This document shows, in pieces, positions 35,800 to 47,142 of a stretch of 64,000 nt of DNA. The notes under the pieces were generated by a model. The model made no database searches. It had not been told where the DNA came from and saw nothing but the letters and a program-made list of their open reading frames with translations. This stretch comes from Lepus europaeus (Eukaryota; Chordata; Mammalia; Lagomorpha; Leporidae). Location: assembly GCF_033115175.1 (NCBI RefSeq), contig NC_084827.1, forward strand, positions 148,297,701 through 148,361,700, read 5' to 3'. A program made the translations under genes and the position numbers. How positions within the stretch are numbered: the stretch's first letter is position 1; the number at the start of each line of letters is the position of its first letter.

Positions 35800-36720
35800 T
35801 CCAGTTACCGCATCGCACGGTCCCAGCCGGGCGCCTCCGAGCGGGCGGCGGGGCCCGGGAGCGCCGCGGCCCCTTTAAGAGTCGGGCCCAGGCCGGCCCG
35901 GGGGCCGCGGGAGCCAGAGCGCGGCGCGGCGCAGCGGAGTTGGGAGCCGGCGCAAAAGTTTCCTCCCAACTCGGGCCCCGCGCGCCGCCGCCGCCCACTG
36001 CAGCCCGGGGCCTAGGACCGGCCCTGCCACTGCCGCAAGGGCCAAGGCCAGGGCCAGGGCCAGAGCTGGGCTGGGCCGGGCCGGCAGTTTCACTTTGGCA
36101 GGCGCAGAGCAGCCGCCCTGGCCGGGCCCGAGCGGGAACAGCCGCGGCAGAGGAGGAGGAGCCGGCCCCGGAGTCGCTGCGTCCCGGGGCCCCGGCCAAC
36201 CTAGGAGGTAGCCCTTGGCGCTGCCGCCCCCTCCCCGCTTCCCGCCGGCCCGCGCGTGGAAGGGGCGCCGCCGCGAGCCCCCCCGGCCCTGTGGGGGCGC
36301 CGGGCACAGACGCCCCGGGTCTCCAGGCCCGCCCGCGCCGGGCGTCCCCCGAGAGTGGGGGGCTGCGCCCGCGGGGCCGGAGGCACCTGTTCAGGATGAA
36401 AGTGACCGTGTGCTTCGGCAGGACGGGCATCGTGGTGCCCTGCAGGGAGGGCCAGCTGCGCGTCGGCGAGCTCACCCAGCAGGCGCTGCAGCGGTACCTG
36501 AAGACCCGGGAGAAGGTGAGCGCGCGCGGCGCGGGCAGGGGGCGCGGCTGGGAGCCGGGGGGCGCGACTCGCGGGCACTGCAGTGGTCCCGACCTTGTGA
36601 GGCTCCTAGAAGCGACCTGGGCGCGTGCGGGCCTCGCCGAAGAGTGGTGGGCGGTACTGAGGCGTGGGAAACCCTCGGGGGGCCCCTGAGGAACGCCCGG
36701 ATCTCGGTCCCTAATCCACG
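35800..36720 (+). promoter_or_regulatory. PARD3B: CpG-island promoter region of PARD3B
   Basis: A sharp rise in G+C and CpG density compared with AT-rich flanks, dense from about 35810 to 36560. Visible elements include GGGCGG/GGCGGG boxes near 35840, a TTTAA-containing word (CCCTTTAAGA, 35871-35880) and a (GGCCAG)n-like repeat at about 36040-36075. No ATG occurs in any + frame between 35675 and the PARD3B start at 36396, so a leader starting within the island has no AUG uORF. The exact start site cannot be read from sequence alone. The CCCTTTAAGA word could be a weak TATA-like element, but CpG-island promoters usually use dispersed starts. Confidence 0.85.
36396..36515 (+). CDS. PARD3B: PARD3B first coding exon (codons 1-40), partial gene
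   Basis: Encodes 40 residues beginning MKVTVCFGRTGIVVPC and ending RYLKTREK, which I recognise as the start of PAR3-beta (Par3L), the paralogue of PARD3. The family is a junctional polarity scaffold with an N-terminal PB1-like oligomerisation domain followed by three PDZ domains; only the first part of the oligomerisation domain is here. The start is chosen because it is the first ATG for over 700 bp in any frame, has A at -3, and begins the conserved MKVTVCFGRT motif. The exon ends AAG|GTGAGC, a strong splice donor, leaving phase 0. PARD3 would read differently after residue 10, so PARD3B is the better assignment. Later exons lie beyond the window. The frame upstream of the ATG is also open to at least 35940, but has no in-frame ATG. 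Confidence 0.95.
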
Positions 36721-37395
36721 CCCCCCGGGCTCCCATCTGCTCTTTGAGGAGATCCTCAACCTGCGTTGATCTGGGAGACGCTCGGGCTTAGAACTTGTTG
36801 CGGGAATGTCTTCAGAGGTGCTGCTCGCCTCGGGTGTGATTTGGTCCCGCTGAGGCCCGGCCCACTGGGGCTCCTGTACTTAGAGAAAGTTGATGGGTGC
36901 ACATAGCACGGACTCTGGGACGCTAGGAGTTTGCACGACTCCAGCGGTCTTGTCCCAGCGACTTGAGCAGGAACTCGGGTGGTACCATGCTGTCTGCTCA
37001 CCCCAAGCAGTCTGCATTTTGAGTGTTTCAATGTCACGTCACACATTATAGGAGTATTTATTATGCGTGGGTGCTCTGTTGGATCCTGGTTGGTTACTGA
37101 ATGAGCGCTGTCCCTGAAGTTAGGACCGAATAAAAATCAAGTGATAGTTTTTAAGTGTGCAGTATATGTTCGGAAGAAAATCTCACTGGGCACCAGAACT
37201 CACGTCAGGGGTCTAGGTAACACATTGGGATTCTGCGACTTCTTCATGGGACACATTCTTCAATGGAGGCATTGAAAAGTACCTGGTAACTTGTTGAATC
37301 CTCTTAATTGAACGTTCACAAATTGAACTTCACATTTGAATTGAAACTTCACAAAAAGTGCATGGCAAACCTAGTTTTAGAAATCAGTATTTCTC

Positions 37396-37734
37396 GGCCG
37401 GCGCCGTGGCTCAACAGGCTAATCCTCCGCCTTGCGGCGCCGGCACACCGGGTTCTAGTCCCGGTTGGGGCACCGATCCTGTCCCGGTTGCCCCTCTTCC
37501 AGGCCAGCTCTCTGCTGTGGCCAGGGAGTGCAGTGGAGGATGGCCCAAGTGCTTGGGCCCTGCACCCCATGGGAGACCAGGAGAAGCACCTGGCTCCTGC
37601 CATCGGATCAGCGCGGTGCGCCGGCCGCAGCGCGCTACCGAGGCGGCCATTGGAGGGTGAACCAACGGCAAAAGGAAGACCTTTCTCTCTGTCTCTCACT
37701 GTCCACTCTGCCTGTCAAAAAAAAAAAAAAAAAA
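37396..37734 (+). mobile_element. young C-SINE, full length, 880 bp into intron 1
   Basis: GC-rich complete copy with both Pol III-type boxes (head GGCCGGCGCCGTGGCTCAAC; B-box GGTTCTAGTCC), CT patch and an A19-type tail. A perfect 17-bp TSD, AGAAATCAGTATTTCTC, is at 37379-37395 and 37735-37751, so the insertion is recent. Several ~100-codon frames across it are SINE-derived. Confidence 0.97.
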
Positions 37735-37751
37735 AGAAATCAGTATTTCTC

Positions 37752-38945
37752 TTAATGTTTGTACTCATGCCATGGTACTATAGGAATAGTGAGTTGGCTG
37801 ATCTAGTGATGGAAAAATGTAATTTGTAAATTCTTTTAACTTCTTAAAGGTTATGCAAAGTATAAAGTTAATTCTGTCTCAAGTATGTAGATCAGGGATT
37901 TAAGAAAACACATGCACTTTCTATGCTTCCACTAAGAATTACATACATACACACACACACAATGTAAATGGACAAGTTCATGTGTATATTTCTTTGAATA
38001 GTTAAGAATTGGAAGGGAGTATAGTGAAAGGTCTGTTAATATATAGCCGAAGCTGAGATGTTTACTAATAGAATTGAGCTGGAGGGGGGAGAAAATTTTA
38101 AGTGGCCTGTAAAGTTGCATGAAAATCTCCTAGGTTTTATTTGCTGTAGTTATAATGATGTGTGCTGTTTGTATTTGCTTTTAATTGAATTACATGATAC
38201 AAACAGGTAACCAACTGTTTTTGAAGTAATATATCACTAACTTTTGAAGGTGGGCTAAATGATGAAAGTGAGATGATTATTTTCACTCACTATTATAAAG
38301 AGTTCATGCTCTCAATTTTTACGTGTTTACAAGTTTAGTACAGGGAGCTGTCCACGTTAATAGGTAAGCTACCAACTTGTGAGAAACGTAGAAAGAATCA
38401 GCTAGAGCAAATTTAATGCATTGTAATTTGATCTTAAAAGGTGTTTCAAAGCTATCGATATTCTGGACTGCAAGCATAATTTGTATTACTGAGTCCATAA
38501 TGTGATTGCATTGATCAGCTTCCTGTTACCAGACATTATATTTTCCTGTGTTTACATTGATACACGTATTAATGGATGTGACATTTAAAGGTCAGCTGCA
38601 GCTTTTGAGCTCTTTCCCTTTTTTGACTTTTAAAAATTTCAATTTAAGAAGTGGTGAATGATCTACCCCCCCCCCCCAACACACACACATATTCCTCTCA
38701 CATGGTATCATTTTAAATGTTATAATCATAACACGGCCTAACTAATATTGAATGGTATTCCTAATGGTAACCAAGTGTTAACAAATCCTGTGCTTTTATC
38801 CGGTGAATTTAAATAATGGGAAAACATTAGAAGTCTCAGTTCGGTTTGAAAAACATTTAAAAAATTCACCTGTCATGAGTAAAAAACTTAAGCCTTGTTT
38901 CCTTGGAAGAAAGACTTCAGGTTCTGCACTCAGCCATATAACAAT
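37752..38945. other. unique AT-rich intronic DNA
   Basis: Short (CA)n at about 37949-37961 and a C-run followed by CA at about 38666-38688. Otherwise no repeat recognised; the lack of repeats over about 1.2 kb is mild and may or may not reflect constraint. Confidence 0.45.
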
Positions 38946-39120
38946 CACTGCTGACATTGTAAAGCTTTGTCCATGCGGGCCCTGTGCTAGGAGCTTGGCA
39001 TGTACTGCGTGATGTACTCTTCATAACCCCAAGTAGGTACTGTTATCTCCACTTTACAGAGAAGGGAGAAAAGACACAGCATCATGACCAGTATGTGGTG
39101 GATTTGGGATTTGATGTGTC
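38946..39120 (-). mobile_element. MIR fragment
   Basis: 'ggccctgtgctaggagcttg', 'taggtactgttatctccact' and 'ttacagagaaggg' follow the reverse MIR order. Confidence 0.6.
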
Positions 39121-40186
39121 TGTAGGTCCATACTCTCATTAACGAAATTAATTACACAGCCTGGTATTAGAATTTTCCCATATTATTTGTTTCAACTTGC
39201 TTTAAAAAGGCAGTTTCATTTACTAACTGCTTCAATAACAGAAGAGCCTAAAGACGACAGTTTCGTTCTTCCATGGCTATTGGGACATCTTCTCGTTCCT
39301 CTGATTATATTTTTATGATACAGGTTTACACATTACTGGGAGAAATCTAACGTCTGAAGTGAATACTTCAGGGTTTCCAATTAAGTATGAAAAATAGTCG
39401 TCATCCTAATTACAAGTGGAAAAGTGAGCAAGGTCTCAGATAATCCAGGTGGAGAGTGCTGAAAAGAAACAGACTTGGTGGGAACATGGATGTAAGCTAA
39501 GTTCATTTCTTGCAGGGCTGTCAAGATTTTAGATGGGAGAAAGGCAGATTTCAGTGTTGAGGATGGGAATTGAGGTTTCTAAAGTTTGGAGGGTGTGTAA
39601 TGCCCGAGAAGGCCACCCTAGGTTTTTTAAAGCGGCTTCTGAGAAATAAACACTATCTGCTGAGTATAATAAAAGATAATTGGTATTTGTGGAATGTTGG
39701 GAACCAGCTGAATCAACATCAGATAAGGCCAGAAGTAGGTGAAATGTTGAAAAACTAGGGGTGGATTTTGGGAAAGCGGTAATTGTGTTCTGAAACTAGG
39801 GACTTAAAAGTTCCTGCTGGTATGTGATAAACTCCACTGGGGAGGTGAATTGACTGAGGGGTGAGAATTATGGGATTGCTTATCATCGGATCCCGGTGCT
39901 TTGTCAGTGTCCCAGGCTCTAAATCCAATTTCATGATGTAGTTAGGAGAGAAGTGATTGTCTTCTTAAGTAGTTATAGTGGTGGTCTTTGAGTAATTAGT
40001 TAAATTTATCATCAAAATTACATGTCACAGTTGACTCAGTGATTGAACCATAACCTACAGGGACTTAACCCTGACTGAATATTAGTCGCCTCCAATTTTA
40101 ACATTTAACATTTTAAACAATACAAATGCCTGAGGTTTTTTGTTTTGGCAAGGTTTTCATTAAGTGGGTTGGAAGTGGTTTGTGGC
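39121..40186. other. unique intronic DNA
   Basis: Nothing recognised. Confidence 0.45.
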
Positions 40187-40197
40187 TGTAGGTATTT

Positions 40198-40493
40198 TTT
40201 AAAAAGATTTATGTATTTATTTATTTATTTGAAAGGCAGAGGCAGAGAGAGAGAGAGAGAGGTCTTTCATCTGCTGGTTCACTCTCCAGATGGCTCAATG
40301 GCCGGAGCTGCGCTGACCCAAAGCCAGGAGCTGCTTCTGCATCTCCTGCAGGGTGCAAGGGCCCAAGGACTTTCCCAGGCCATAGCAGAGAGCTGGATCG
40401 GAAGTGGAACAGCCAGGACTCAACCCGGCGCCCATATGGGATGCCAGCACTGCAGGGCGGCTTTACCCGCTACACCACAGCGCCAGCTCCTGG
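40198..40493 (-). mobile_element. C-SINE, intermediate age, full length
   Basis: Minus-strand element from the 'aaaaagatttatgtatttat' tail through a GA patch to the head 'ccacagcgccagctcc'. TSD TGTAGGTATTT at 40187-40197 and 40494-40504. Confidence 0.93.
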
Positions 40494-40767
40494 TGTAGGT
40501 ATTTGTAAAAGCATTCCAAATGATTCTAATGCCCAGCTATGATTGAGAAGCTATGATTGAGAACCACTAATCAACTACTAATCTTCTTGTGTTACTGAAC
40601 TCATTTGATCGTAAAATTTTCTGACAACCTACACTGCTAGGTATCCACAGGCTAAACTTGGATTATGCGGTTGTATCCCTGTACACCCACATGGAGTGAA
40701 TTCTTACTATAGAGTGTGCTCAAATGATTTATTATATTGAACATTCATTTTATATGTGTATATGCAC

Positions 40768-40880
40768 ATGAGGGCACTTAAAAAAGTGTGGAAAACAGAA
40801 TTAAAAGAAATGTATTTTGGTGCTTTTTTGGAAATTCATGCTTATTAGGGGTTTTCAGAAAGTCTTTGAAAAATGAATAT
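40768..40880 (+). mobile_element. mariner-like MITE copy, degraded
   Basis: 'tgagggcacttaaaaaagtg', 'gaattaaaagaaatgtattt' and 'tggaaattcatgc' follow the same order as the copies at 108-240 (reverse) and 53529-53658. The right inverted repeat is decayed. Confidence 0.5.
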
Positions 40881-42454
40881 TTTGAGGTTGAAGAAAATAA
40901 TGTGTCCAGCAATGAGGGTATACAGAGTATTCAGGAGTTGAGATGAATAAAGTAAGTTCGTAGGATGGGGGTATGCTGGAATTCTAAATGCTGACCTGTG
41001 GACCTAACTGTGTATGAGTAGATTTTGTTTAAAAGCAAGAAAGCCTTTGATAGACTTTTCAAAATGAATCTTGTTTGTTCACAGATTTTGAATAATTCAT
41101 TCTACAAGTAAAGACCTCTCTAGAACTGGAAATAGTCTAAGACTAACGACCCTATTCTATGATGAATTGTGGAATCTGGATTCAAGGGAATTTGTATATT
41201 AACAAGAATTTAATGTGTTATGTAGTACTAGCCTGGACGAATGGGCTGGAACTCTTGAATTTCTGAACTTCTCTTTTTTGATGCTTTATTACCTAAAGAG
41301 TTAAGGTTCTCATGTGTGCAAGCCATACCCAGGCTGGATTCCTAAAATATTTTTTAATCTATTGGGTACTGACTTACTTGAGTGTGTGCTTTTCTATCCA
41401 GTCCTCTCCTCACATGTGTGCTAGCATGTGGATGGAACTTCCTCACCATCGCAGGGTAGGTGCTCTAACTTGGTTTCGGTTCTGTCTCTCCACTTGAATG
41501 AGCAGCCTATATACTTTCCAAACAGACTTCCTGGGCCCTGCTGTGACCCCGAGATATATTTTCTTAAGACTGCTCTGTTATATTTTGACTTGTCAGTGTT
41601 TAAATATTGTGATATTTCATATGAAAGTCCAAATTTTTATCTCTTGAGGAAAACAAAGCAGAAGCTCTGAGGGTACTGGGCTTTACTTGTCCGCTCTGCA
41701 GCTATCATTTGGAACCGAGACACCCCTGTGTTGTTTGGAAGGAATTATTAGGGCTCCAGTGTCTCACTGCCTCCAGATATTGTCATGCTGAACTGTTGAC
41801 CCTATTCTCACTTTCTTTTGATCTACTTAATGCATCATTTGTTTGCCTTACTCAGAGGTAGGCATTTGAGTTTGTGCCCCTGGATCTGATATCTGTCTCC
41901 ACCCCTCCGACCTGTCCCTTTGCTTCTCTCCCATCCCCTCTTGTATGCATCCATGCACATATCCTCTGTTAAAATCAGTAATATCACATAGGGTTTTCTG
42001 GCCTGAATTTTCAGTTTAGTCCACCTGAGCTAGGTTTAATTGTCCGGTGTAAGATTGACAGCCTTGACTTGCAGCTTGGAGCCTTGTGCTCAAATACTGG
42101 AGTGAACCAAGAATTCATTGCCAGGGTACTCTGGGAATCCAGGTCCTCTCTGAGGAAGTTGGACAAATGGTAGAGCTATCAGATTTTTATGAGAGTGTTC
42201 TCTGAGGGGGCTGACATGTCTATTAAAAATCCAGAGCTTTGGGCCCAAAGGAACTTCCTATGATAATGGAAAAGTTCTGTATCTGTGTTCTTCAGTAGGG
42301 TAGCAACTAGCCATATATGGCTGTTAAACACTTTAAAAGTGCCTAGTCCAACCTAGGAATTAAATTTAAATTTTCACTAAATTGCCACAATGGCTTGCCT
42401 TAATGGACAGTTCAGATCCATTGCTACCATGATTGTGTCATTTAGCTGCTTTTT
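40881..42454. other. 1.6 kb unique intronic DNA
   Basis: No gene or strong repeat recognised. Confidence 0.45.
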
Positions 42455-42465
42455 ACAACCATTGG

Positions 42466-42791
42466 AGCTGGTGCCGCGGCTCACTAGGCTAATCCTCCGC
42501 CTGCGGCGCTGGCACACCGGGCTCTAGTCCCGGTCGGGGCACCAGATTCTGTCCCGTTTGCCCCTCTTCCAGGCCAGCTCTCTGCTCTGGCTCGGGAGTG
42601 CAGTGCAGGATGGCCCAGGTCCTTGGACCCTCACCCCATGGGAGACCAGGAGAAGCACCTGGCTCCTGCCTTCGGATCAGCGCGGTATGCCAGCTGCAGC
42701 GGCCATTGAAGGGTGAACCAATGGTAAAGGAAGACCTTTCTGTCTGTCTCTCTCTCTTACTGTCCACTCTGCCTGTCCAAAAACAAAAAAG
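42466..42791 (+). mobile_element. young C-SINE, full length
   Basis: Head GCTGGTGCCGCGGCTCACTA, B-box-like GGCTCTAGTCC, CT patch and short A-rich tail. TSD ACAACCATTGG at 42455-42465, with one change in the copy at 42792-42802. Confidence 0.94.
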
Positions 42792-43056
42792 ACAATCATT
42801 GGTTTAAATTAATCTCAGATCCTAGGCACTCCTTAACTTGACGTTTTATAGACAGACATTGCTGCTCTGTTCTGATGAGAACTTTGCCACCAATAAAGAG
42901 TTCTTCATTTACTCCTTGGTAGCTACAAGATGGAAGAGCGAGCTTCTGAGTCTGAAATGCTCCCTGTAGATGCTGGAACACAACACAGCTGGCTTGTGCG
43001 GCAATTTGAGACTGACCTCCGATTGTTCTTTTGAAGCAACAGCCTGAGGATACACT

Positions 43057-43376
43057 TTTTTTTGGACAGGCAGAGTGGATAGTGAGAGAGAGAGAGAGAA
43101 AGGTCTTCCTTTTTGCCGCTGGTTCACCCTCCAATGGCCGCTGTGGCCGGCGCATCTCGCTGATCCGAAGCCAGGAGCCAGGTGCTTCTCCTGGTCTCCC
43201 ATGCGGGTGCAGGGCCCAAGCACTTGGGCCATCCTCCACTGCCTTCCCGGGCCATAGCAGAGAGCTGGCCTGGAAGAGGGGCAACCGGGATAGAATCTGG
43301 CACCCCAACAGGGACTAGAACCCGGTGTGCCGGCGCCACAAGGCAGAGGATTAGCCTGTTAAGCCACGGCGCTGGC
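43057..43376 (-). mobile_element. young C-SINE, full length
   Basis: Minus-strand copy opposite to the one at 42.47 kb, about 270 bp away. The head (reverse) is GCCAGCGCCGTGGCTTAACA, with (GA)n patch. TACACT flanks both ends (43051-43056 and 43377-43382). Confidence 0.93.
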
Positions 43377-43670
43377 TACACTCTTGCTAGTAGTAGGTGA
43401 CAGTGGACCAACTAGCAGCAGTGAACAAAATAACCATCTTTACTGAGATTTAGATACTTCCCGATTATTAAATATACTAAGCACTTTAAGTGCATGCTTC
43501 CTGGATCCCACACTCTAATTTTCTTCATAACTTACTGGAGACGTTGGTTGGTTCATTCTTTCCTTTCCTACCTCTTCATACTATAGTACTCCAGGATTCA
43601 GTTCTTACCACCCCTTGTCCCTACTTTCTCTCTTGGCTTAGCACAGAGTGGCTTTTCTAATATGACCCCA

Positions 43671-43710
43671 GTCACTTCTCAGCCTTTGGGCTAAGATCAA
43701 CTGTAATGTG
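43671..43710 (+). pseudogene. RNU2: U2 snRNA 5'-end fragment
   Basis: About 40 nt matching the U2 5' stem-loop and start of the branch-point region (CACTTCTCAGCCTTTGGGCT then AAGATCAACTGTAATGTG), after which similarity stops. 5'-end-only pieces like this are known from small-nuclear-RNA retroposition or template jumps during it. No tail or TSD is evident. Confidence 0.7.
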
Positions 43711-43879
43711 ACCTCAAATACCGTTTGTATAGCTCCAATCTATATTGTTCCCCTGAACCTCAAACTGTTGTTGTCAACTGCTGTCCTGTTGACATTTCTG
43801 CTTGAATGTCACGTAGGCATCTCACACAGTGTGCCCCACGTTGAGTTTCTGATCCCTCCCCACTCCAAATCTACTTATC

Positions 43880-45180
43880 CTACAATCTAACCATGTCAAT
43901 GAATGGCCAGCCAGATAGCCCAGTCAGAAATCTTTATCACTGCCCTTGACTGCTGTTTGCCTCTCAGGGTTCCCATACAACCAGTGTACAAACCTGATTC
44001 ACTCTGCTTTCACAGCATACTCAAATTCTGGTCACTTCTGTCTTTCCTGTTAGCATGCTTGTTTACTTTTTCTTTCAATGGACTTTAGTTTCTCCATTTC
44101 TGCTCTTTGTACCCACAATTATGTCCCTTTCTAACCCAAAAGCTAGGGTTACTGATGGCAGGTAATATCCTTCTTCTATGCAAGATCCCTGATAGCTCCT
44201 GACTCTCTAAGGTGGCCTGTAAGCTGCTACACAATCTAGCTATCTGGGAAGAAAAATGCAAACATAGCAGGCCTTAGACTACTGTCCTAAAAAAGACCCA
44301 CTTACAAATGTGAGTCTTGGCTGATATCCAGGCATTGATATTTATAAAAGGTTACCACTATTCCTTGATAAGAATGACTCCTTGTGCACAAACTGTTTGC
44401 AAACAGTATGGTTTATGCTGAAGACCTGTTCTTTGTCTGGAGGTCTGGAATTGTAGTACATGCTAAGCAGAGCCTGAATGACCAGTGTCCAATAAAATCC
44501 TTGGACAGCGAGGCCCTAATGACTACCCTGGTAGGCGACATTTCACATATGTGGTAACAACTCATTGCTGGAGGGATTAAACATGCACTCTCCACTGGGA
44601 GGAGACCCTTGGCAGCTTGTGCCTGGTCGCCTCCAGATTTTTACCCTCCCCCATATGCCTTTTCCTTGTGCCAATGTTGATTTGTGTCATTTCACTAATT
44701 AATCAGAGGCGTGAGGATGACAGCGTGCTGAGTTCTTGCAGTGAGTCATTGAATCTGTATGGTCCTGGAGACTTCAGCACACAATCTGTTACCTCTTTGA
44801 CCTCGTCTTCTACCATGTGCTGTCTCTCACTTTACGTCCAGCATGTTGGTCTCTTGGCATGTTATTCAGACACTCCAGACCAGCTTCTACCTCATGTGCT
44901 GTGTTCTCCACCTGAAGTATTTTCTCCCAGTTATCCACCTGTCTACTTCCCTCACCTTCTTTTCCATCTTTAATAAATCTTTGATTCTCTGGGAAGCCTT
45001 CCTCGCTGGCCTGTTTATAATCCCACCACTCTCCCCATTTTTCTTTTCTTTATGCTTTGGTTCTATTCAAATAACTCATCCCTCCTTACCACAGTATTTA
45101 TTTTCACTGCATTTATTATGTACTCCCACAAGAACATTAAATTCGGTAAAGATGGAGGCCTCTAGCTCCAAGAGTTCCAG
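43880..45180 (+). mobile_element. L2 LINE fragments
   Basis: Two L2-like parts. The first (about 43900-44240) includes 'cctctcagggttcccataca' and 'agatccctgatagctcctga'. The second (about 44820-45180) shows the L2 3' order: 'ccagcatgttggtctcttgg', 'ctctgggaagccttcctcgc', 'ctccccatttttc', 'cacaagaacattaaattcgg'. Highly diverged. The 118-119 codon frames here are remnants or chance. Confidence 0.55.
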
Positions 45181-45204
45181 GTACACAGAGTATTGTCAAT
45201 AAGT

Positions 45205-45760
45205 TCTTTTTTGAAGAAATAGTTCTGTTACCATGTGTCCATTCCCATCTGTTGTAGCAATTTATTACTATACTGCAAAACCAACCATAGCTTAAAATAA
45301 CACCTAACAACATGAACATATAGATCAGAAGCTTAGACTACGTACGAGGAAGATTAGTGTAATGTTTGTTGGGTCTGGGATGCTCAAGATGGCATCGTGT
45401 TGTTATTCACATGTCTAGTGCTTCAGCGAGGATGGGTTGACTAGCTGGAGATCAGCAACGTTAGCTTGCCTGGGGCTATCCATCTGAGGCTTTGGCTCTT
45501 GCTTTTAGCTGGATGCGTTGGTTCTTTTCCATGAAGTCTTGGGATCTGATCCTCATCACATGGTTTTTAGGGTCTGAATAGTATGATAGCTGCATTTCTT
45601 ACATGGCAACCCAGGACTCAAACAAGTACAAAGGTGGAAATAGTCATGTGTTCTTGGAGGTTAGGCATGGAGGTGACGAATGGCTTTTAACATGTTCTGT
45701 TAGAGAAAGTTCAGCCCAGATTCAAGGGAAAGAATTACATAAGGGGCTAATGCTTGTAAG
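45205..45760 (+). mobile_element. ancient interspersed repeat, family unassigned
   Basis: 'gttgtagcaatttattacta' then 'agcttaaaataacacc' matches the start of a widespread mammalian repeat whose better-preserved relatives lie at 52.86 kb and 61.29 kb. Diverged, non-coding. Confidence 0.4.
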
Positions 45761-46295
45761 CACAGTTCTTTATACTATTTGTCAACACCCTCCTAATTGA
45801 TAGGAATGTGAACATAAATAAGTCAGTGTTTTGTTTTGATGAATTTTGCACCCTCCTGGGGATGAAGTACACAGATAAATAAGCTAGTTCTAATCACTTT
45901 TGTTTTCACACTTAGTTAAAATTTTCTCAAGATGATCAAGTTTGGAGAGCTGAAGCCTATGATTACTTTTCAGTTCCTATTTTTGATGCTGTTTCAGCTT
46001 TGGAACTCTATCCTTAAGCTTCCCAGGATTTTTAAATATCTTTTTAGTCTTGACAGGTGCCCCATCTTCTGCCTACTTGTGTTGTGGTGTACAGGGTTAT
46101 ATCCTGATTTTTCAATGGGATCTCATCTACTCCGTGGATTTACTTACCCAGAGATGTACACTTCTGGTCTGAACTTGCTTCAAACCCTATATCTACCTGC
46201 CTGTGGACTTTACCATCTGAACATCCCACATAGAATGCAGTTGAATTTATCCCAGTCTGCTCTTTGTGAACCTGCTTGTCCACACTATCTTTTTT

Positions 46296-46622
46296 TAAAA
46301 AAAATATTTGAAAAGTAGAGTTATGTAGGTGGGGAGTAGGGAAGGAGAGAGAATGGTAGAGGGAGAGATACCTTCTTTGCACTGGTTGACTCCCTAAATA
46401 GCTACAATGGCAAGAGCCTAACCAGGCTATAGCCAGAGAACTCCATCCAGGTCTCCCATGTGGGTGCCACAGGCCCAAGTAGTTGGGCCATCTTCTATTG
46501 TTTTCCCAGGCATAATGGCAAAGAACTGGATTGGAAGTGGAGGAGATAGTACTTTAAATGGTGCACATCTAGAATGCTGGTCTCACAGGCAGTGGCTTAA
46601 CTGGCTGTGCCAAGATGTTGGC
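46296..46622 (-). mobile_element. C-SINE, old
   Basis: Minus-strand copy with purine-rich patch, 'ggtctcccatgtgggtgcca', 'ttgggccatcttctattgtt' and a decayed head ending 'gatgttggcc'. Confidence 0.82.
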
Positions 46623-47142
46623 CACTTGCATGTTCTCTTATGGCCTGTTACACCATACATAGCACCATCATTCCCATGTTTGTCTATTCCAGAAACCTGA
46701 AAATTCTTCATTCCTTGGTAACTTCTTTCCTTCATAGTTACCACATGTCCAGTTGATCAGAAAGTTCCTCAGATGTATAGCTCTTGAATCTGTTTTCTTT
46801 TTTCCATGTAAAAGCCATACCATTTCTAATTGCCTCTGTAATGAATTCACAAAGCCTCTTAACTGTCTTCCCTATCTCTCTTGGCTTCCAACACCTCAAA
46901 AGCATTCTCCACTGAGAACCATAGAATTCAAATATGATGTCAGTAGTAATCCTGGGGATGTTTAACCGTGGTTTGCAGATGAAAACTCAGTTTGTTTACC
47001 TGTCCAATCTCAGTATCCTTTTGTCCCCTTTAAATTCCTACATGCAGGTCAGTTTTTTTTTTTCCAGGATTTCCCCATTCCAGGTAAATCATCCCTATTC
47101 TTTGAGATGATTCCATAACACACCTCTCCCGACCCATCCCTT

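Noticed and set aside
36396-36515. Assignment of the exon to PARD3 rather than PARD3B
   Set aside because: The first ten residues are shared, but the following GIVVPC..GQLRVGELTQQALQRY pattern fits PARD3B better than PARD3 as I recall them.
35717-36736. 339-codon minus-strand open frame across the CpG island, plus several overlapping 100-250 codon frames
   Set aside because: Stops are rare in GC-rich DNA. The peptide is Pro/Ala/Arg/Gly-rich without domains. The conserved coding signal is on the + strand at 36396-36515.
37396-37480. tRNA-like head with A and B boxes as a possible tRNA gene
   Set aside because: It is the tRNA-derived 5' end of a C-SINE with TSD and A tail, repeated at many sites; no intact tRNA cloverleaf is claimed.
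44617-45202. 118-119 codon plus-strand frames
   Set aside because: Lie in L2-like sequence with its usual C/T-rich composition; not supported as a gene.
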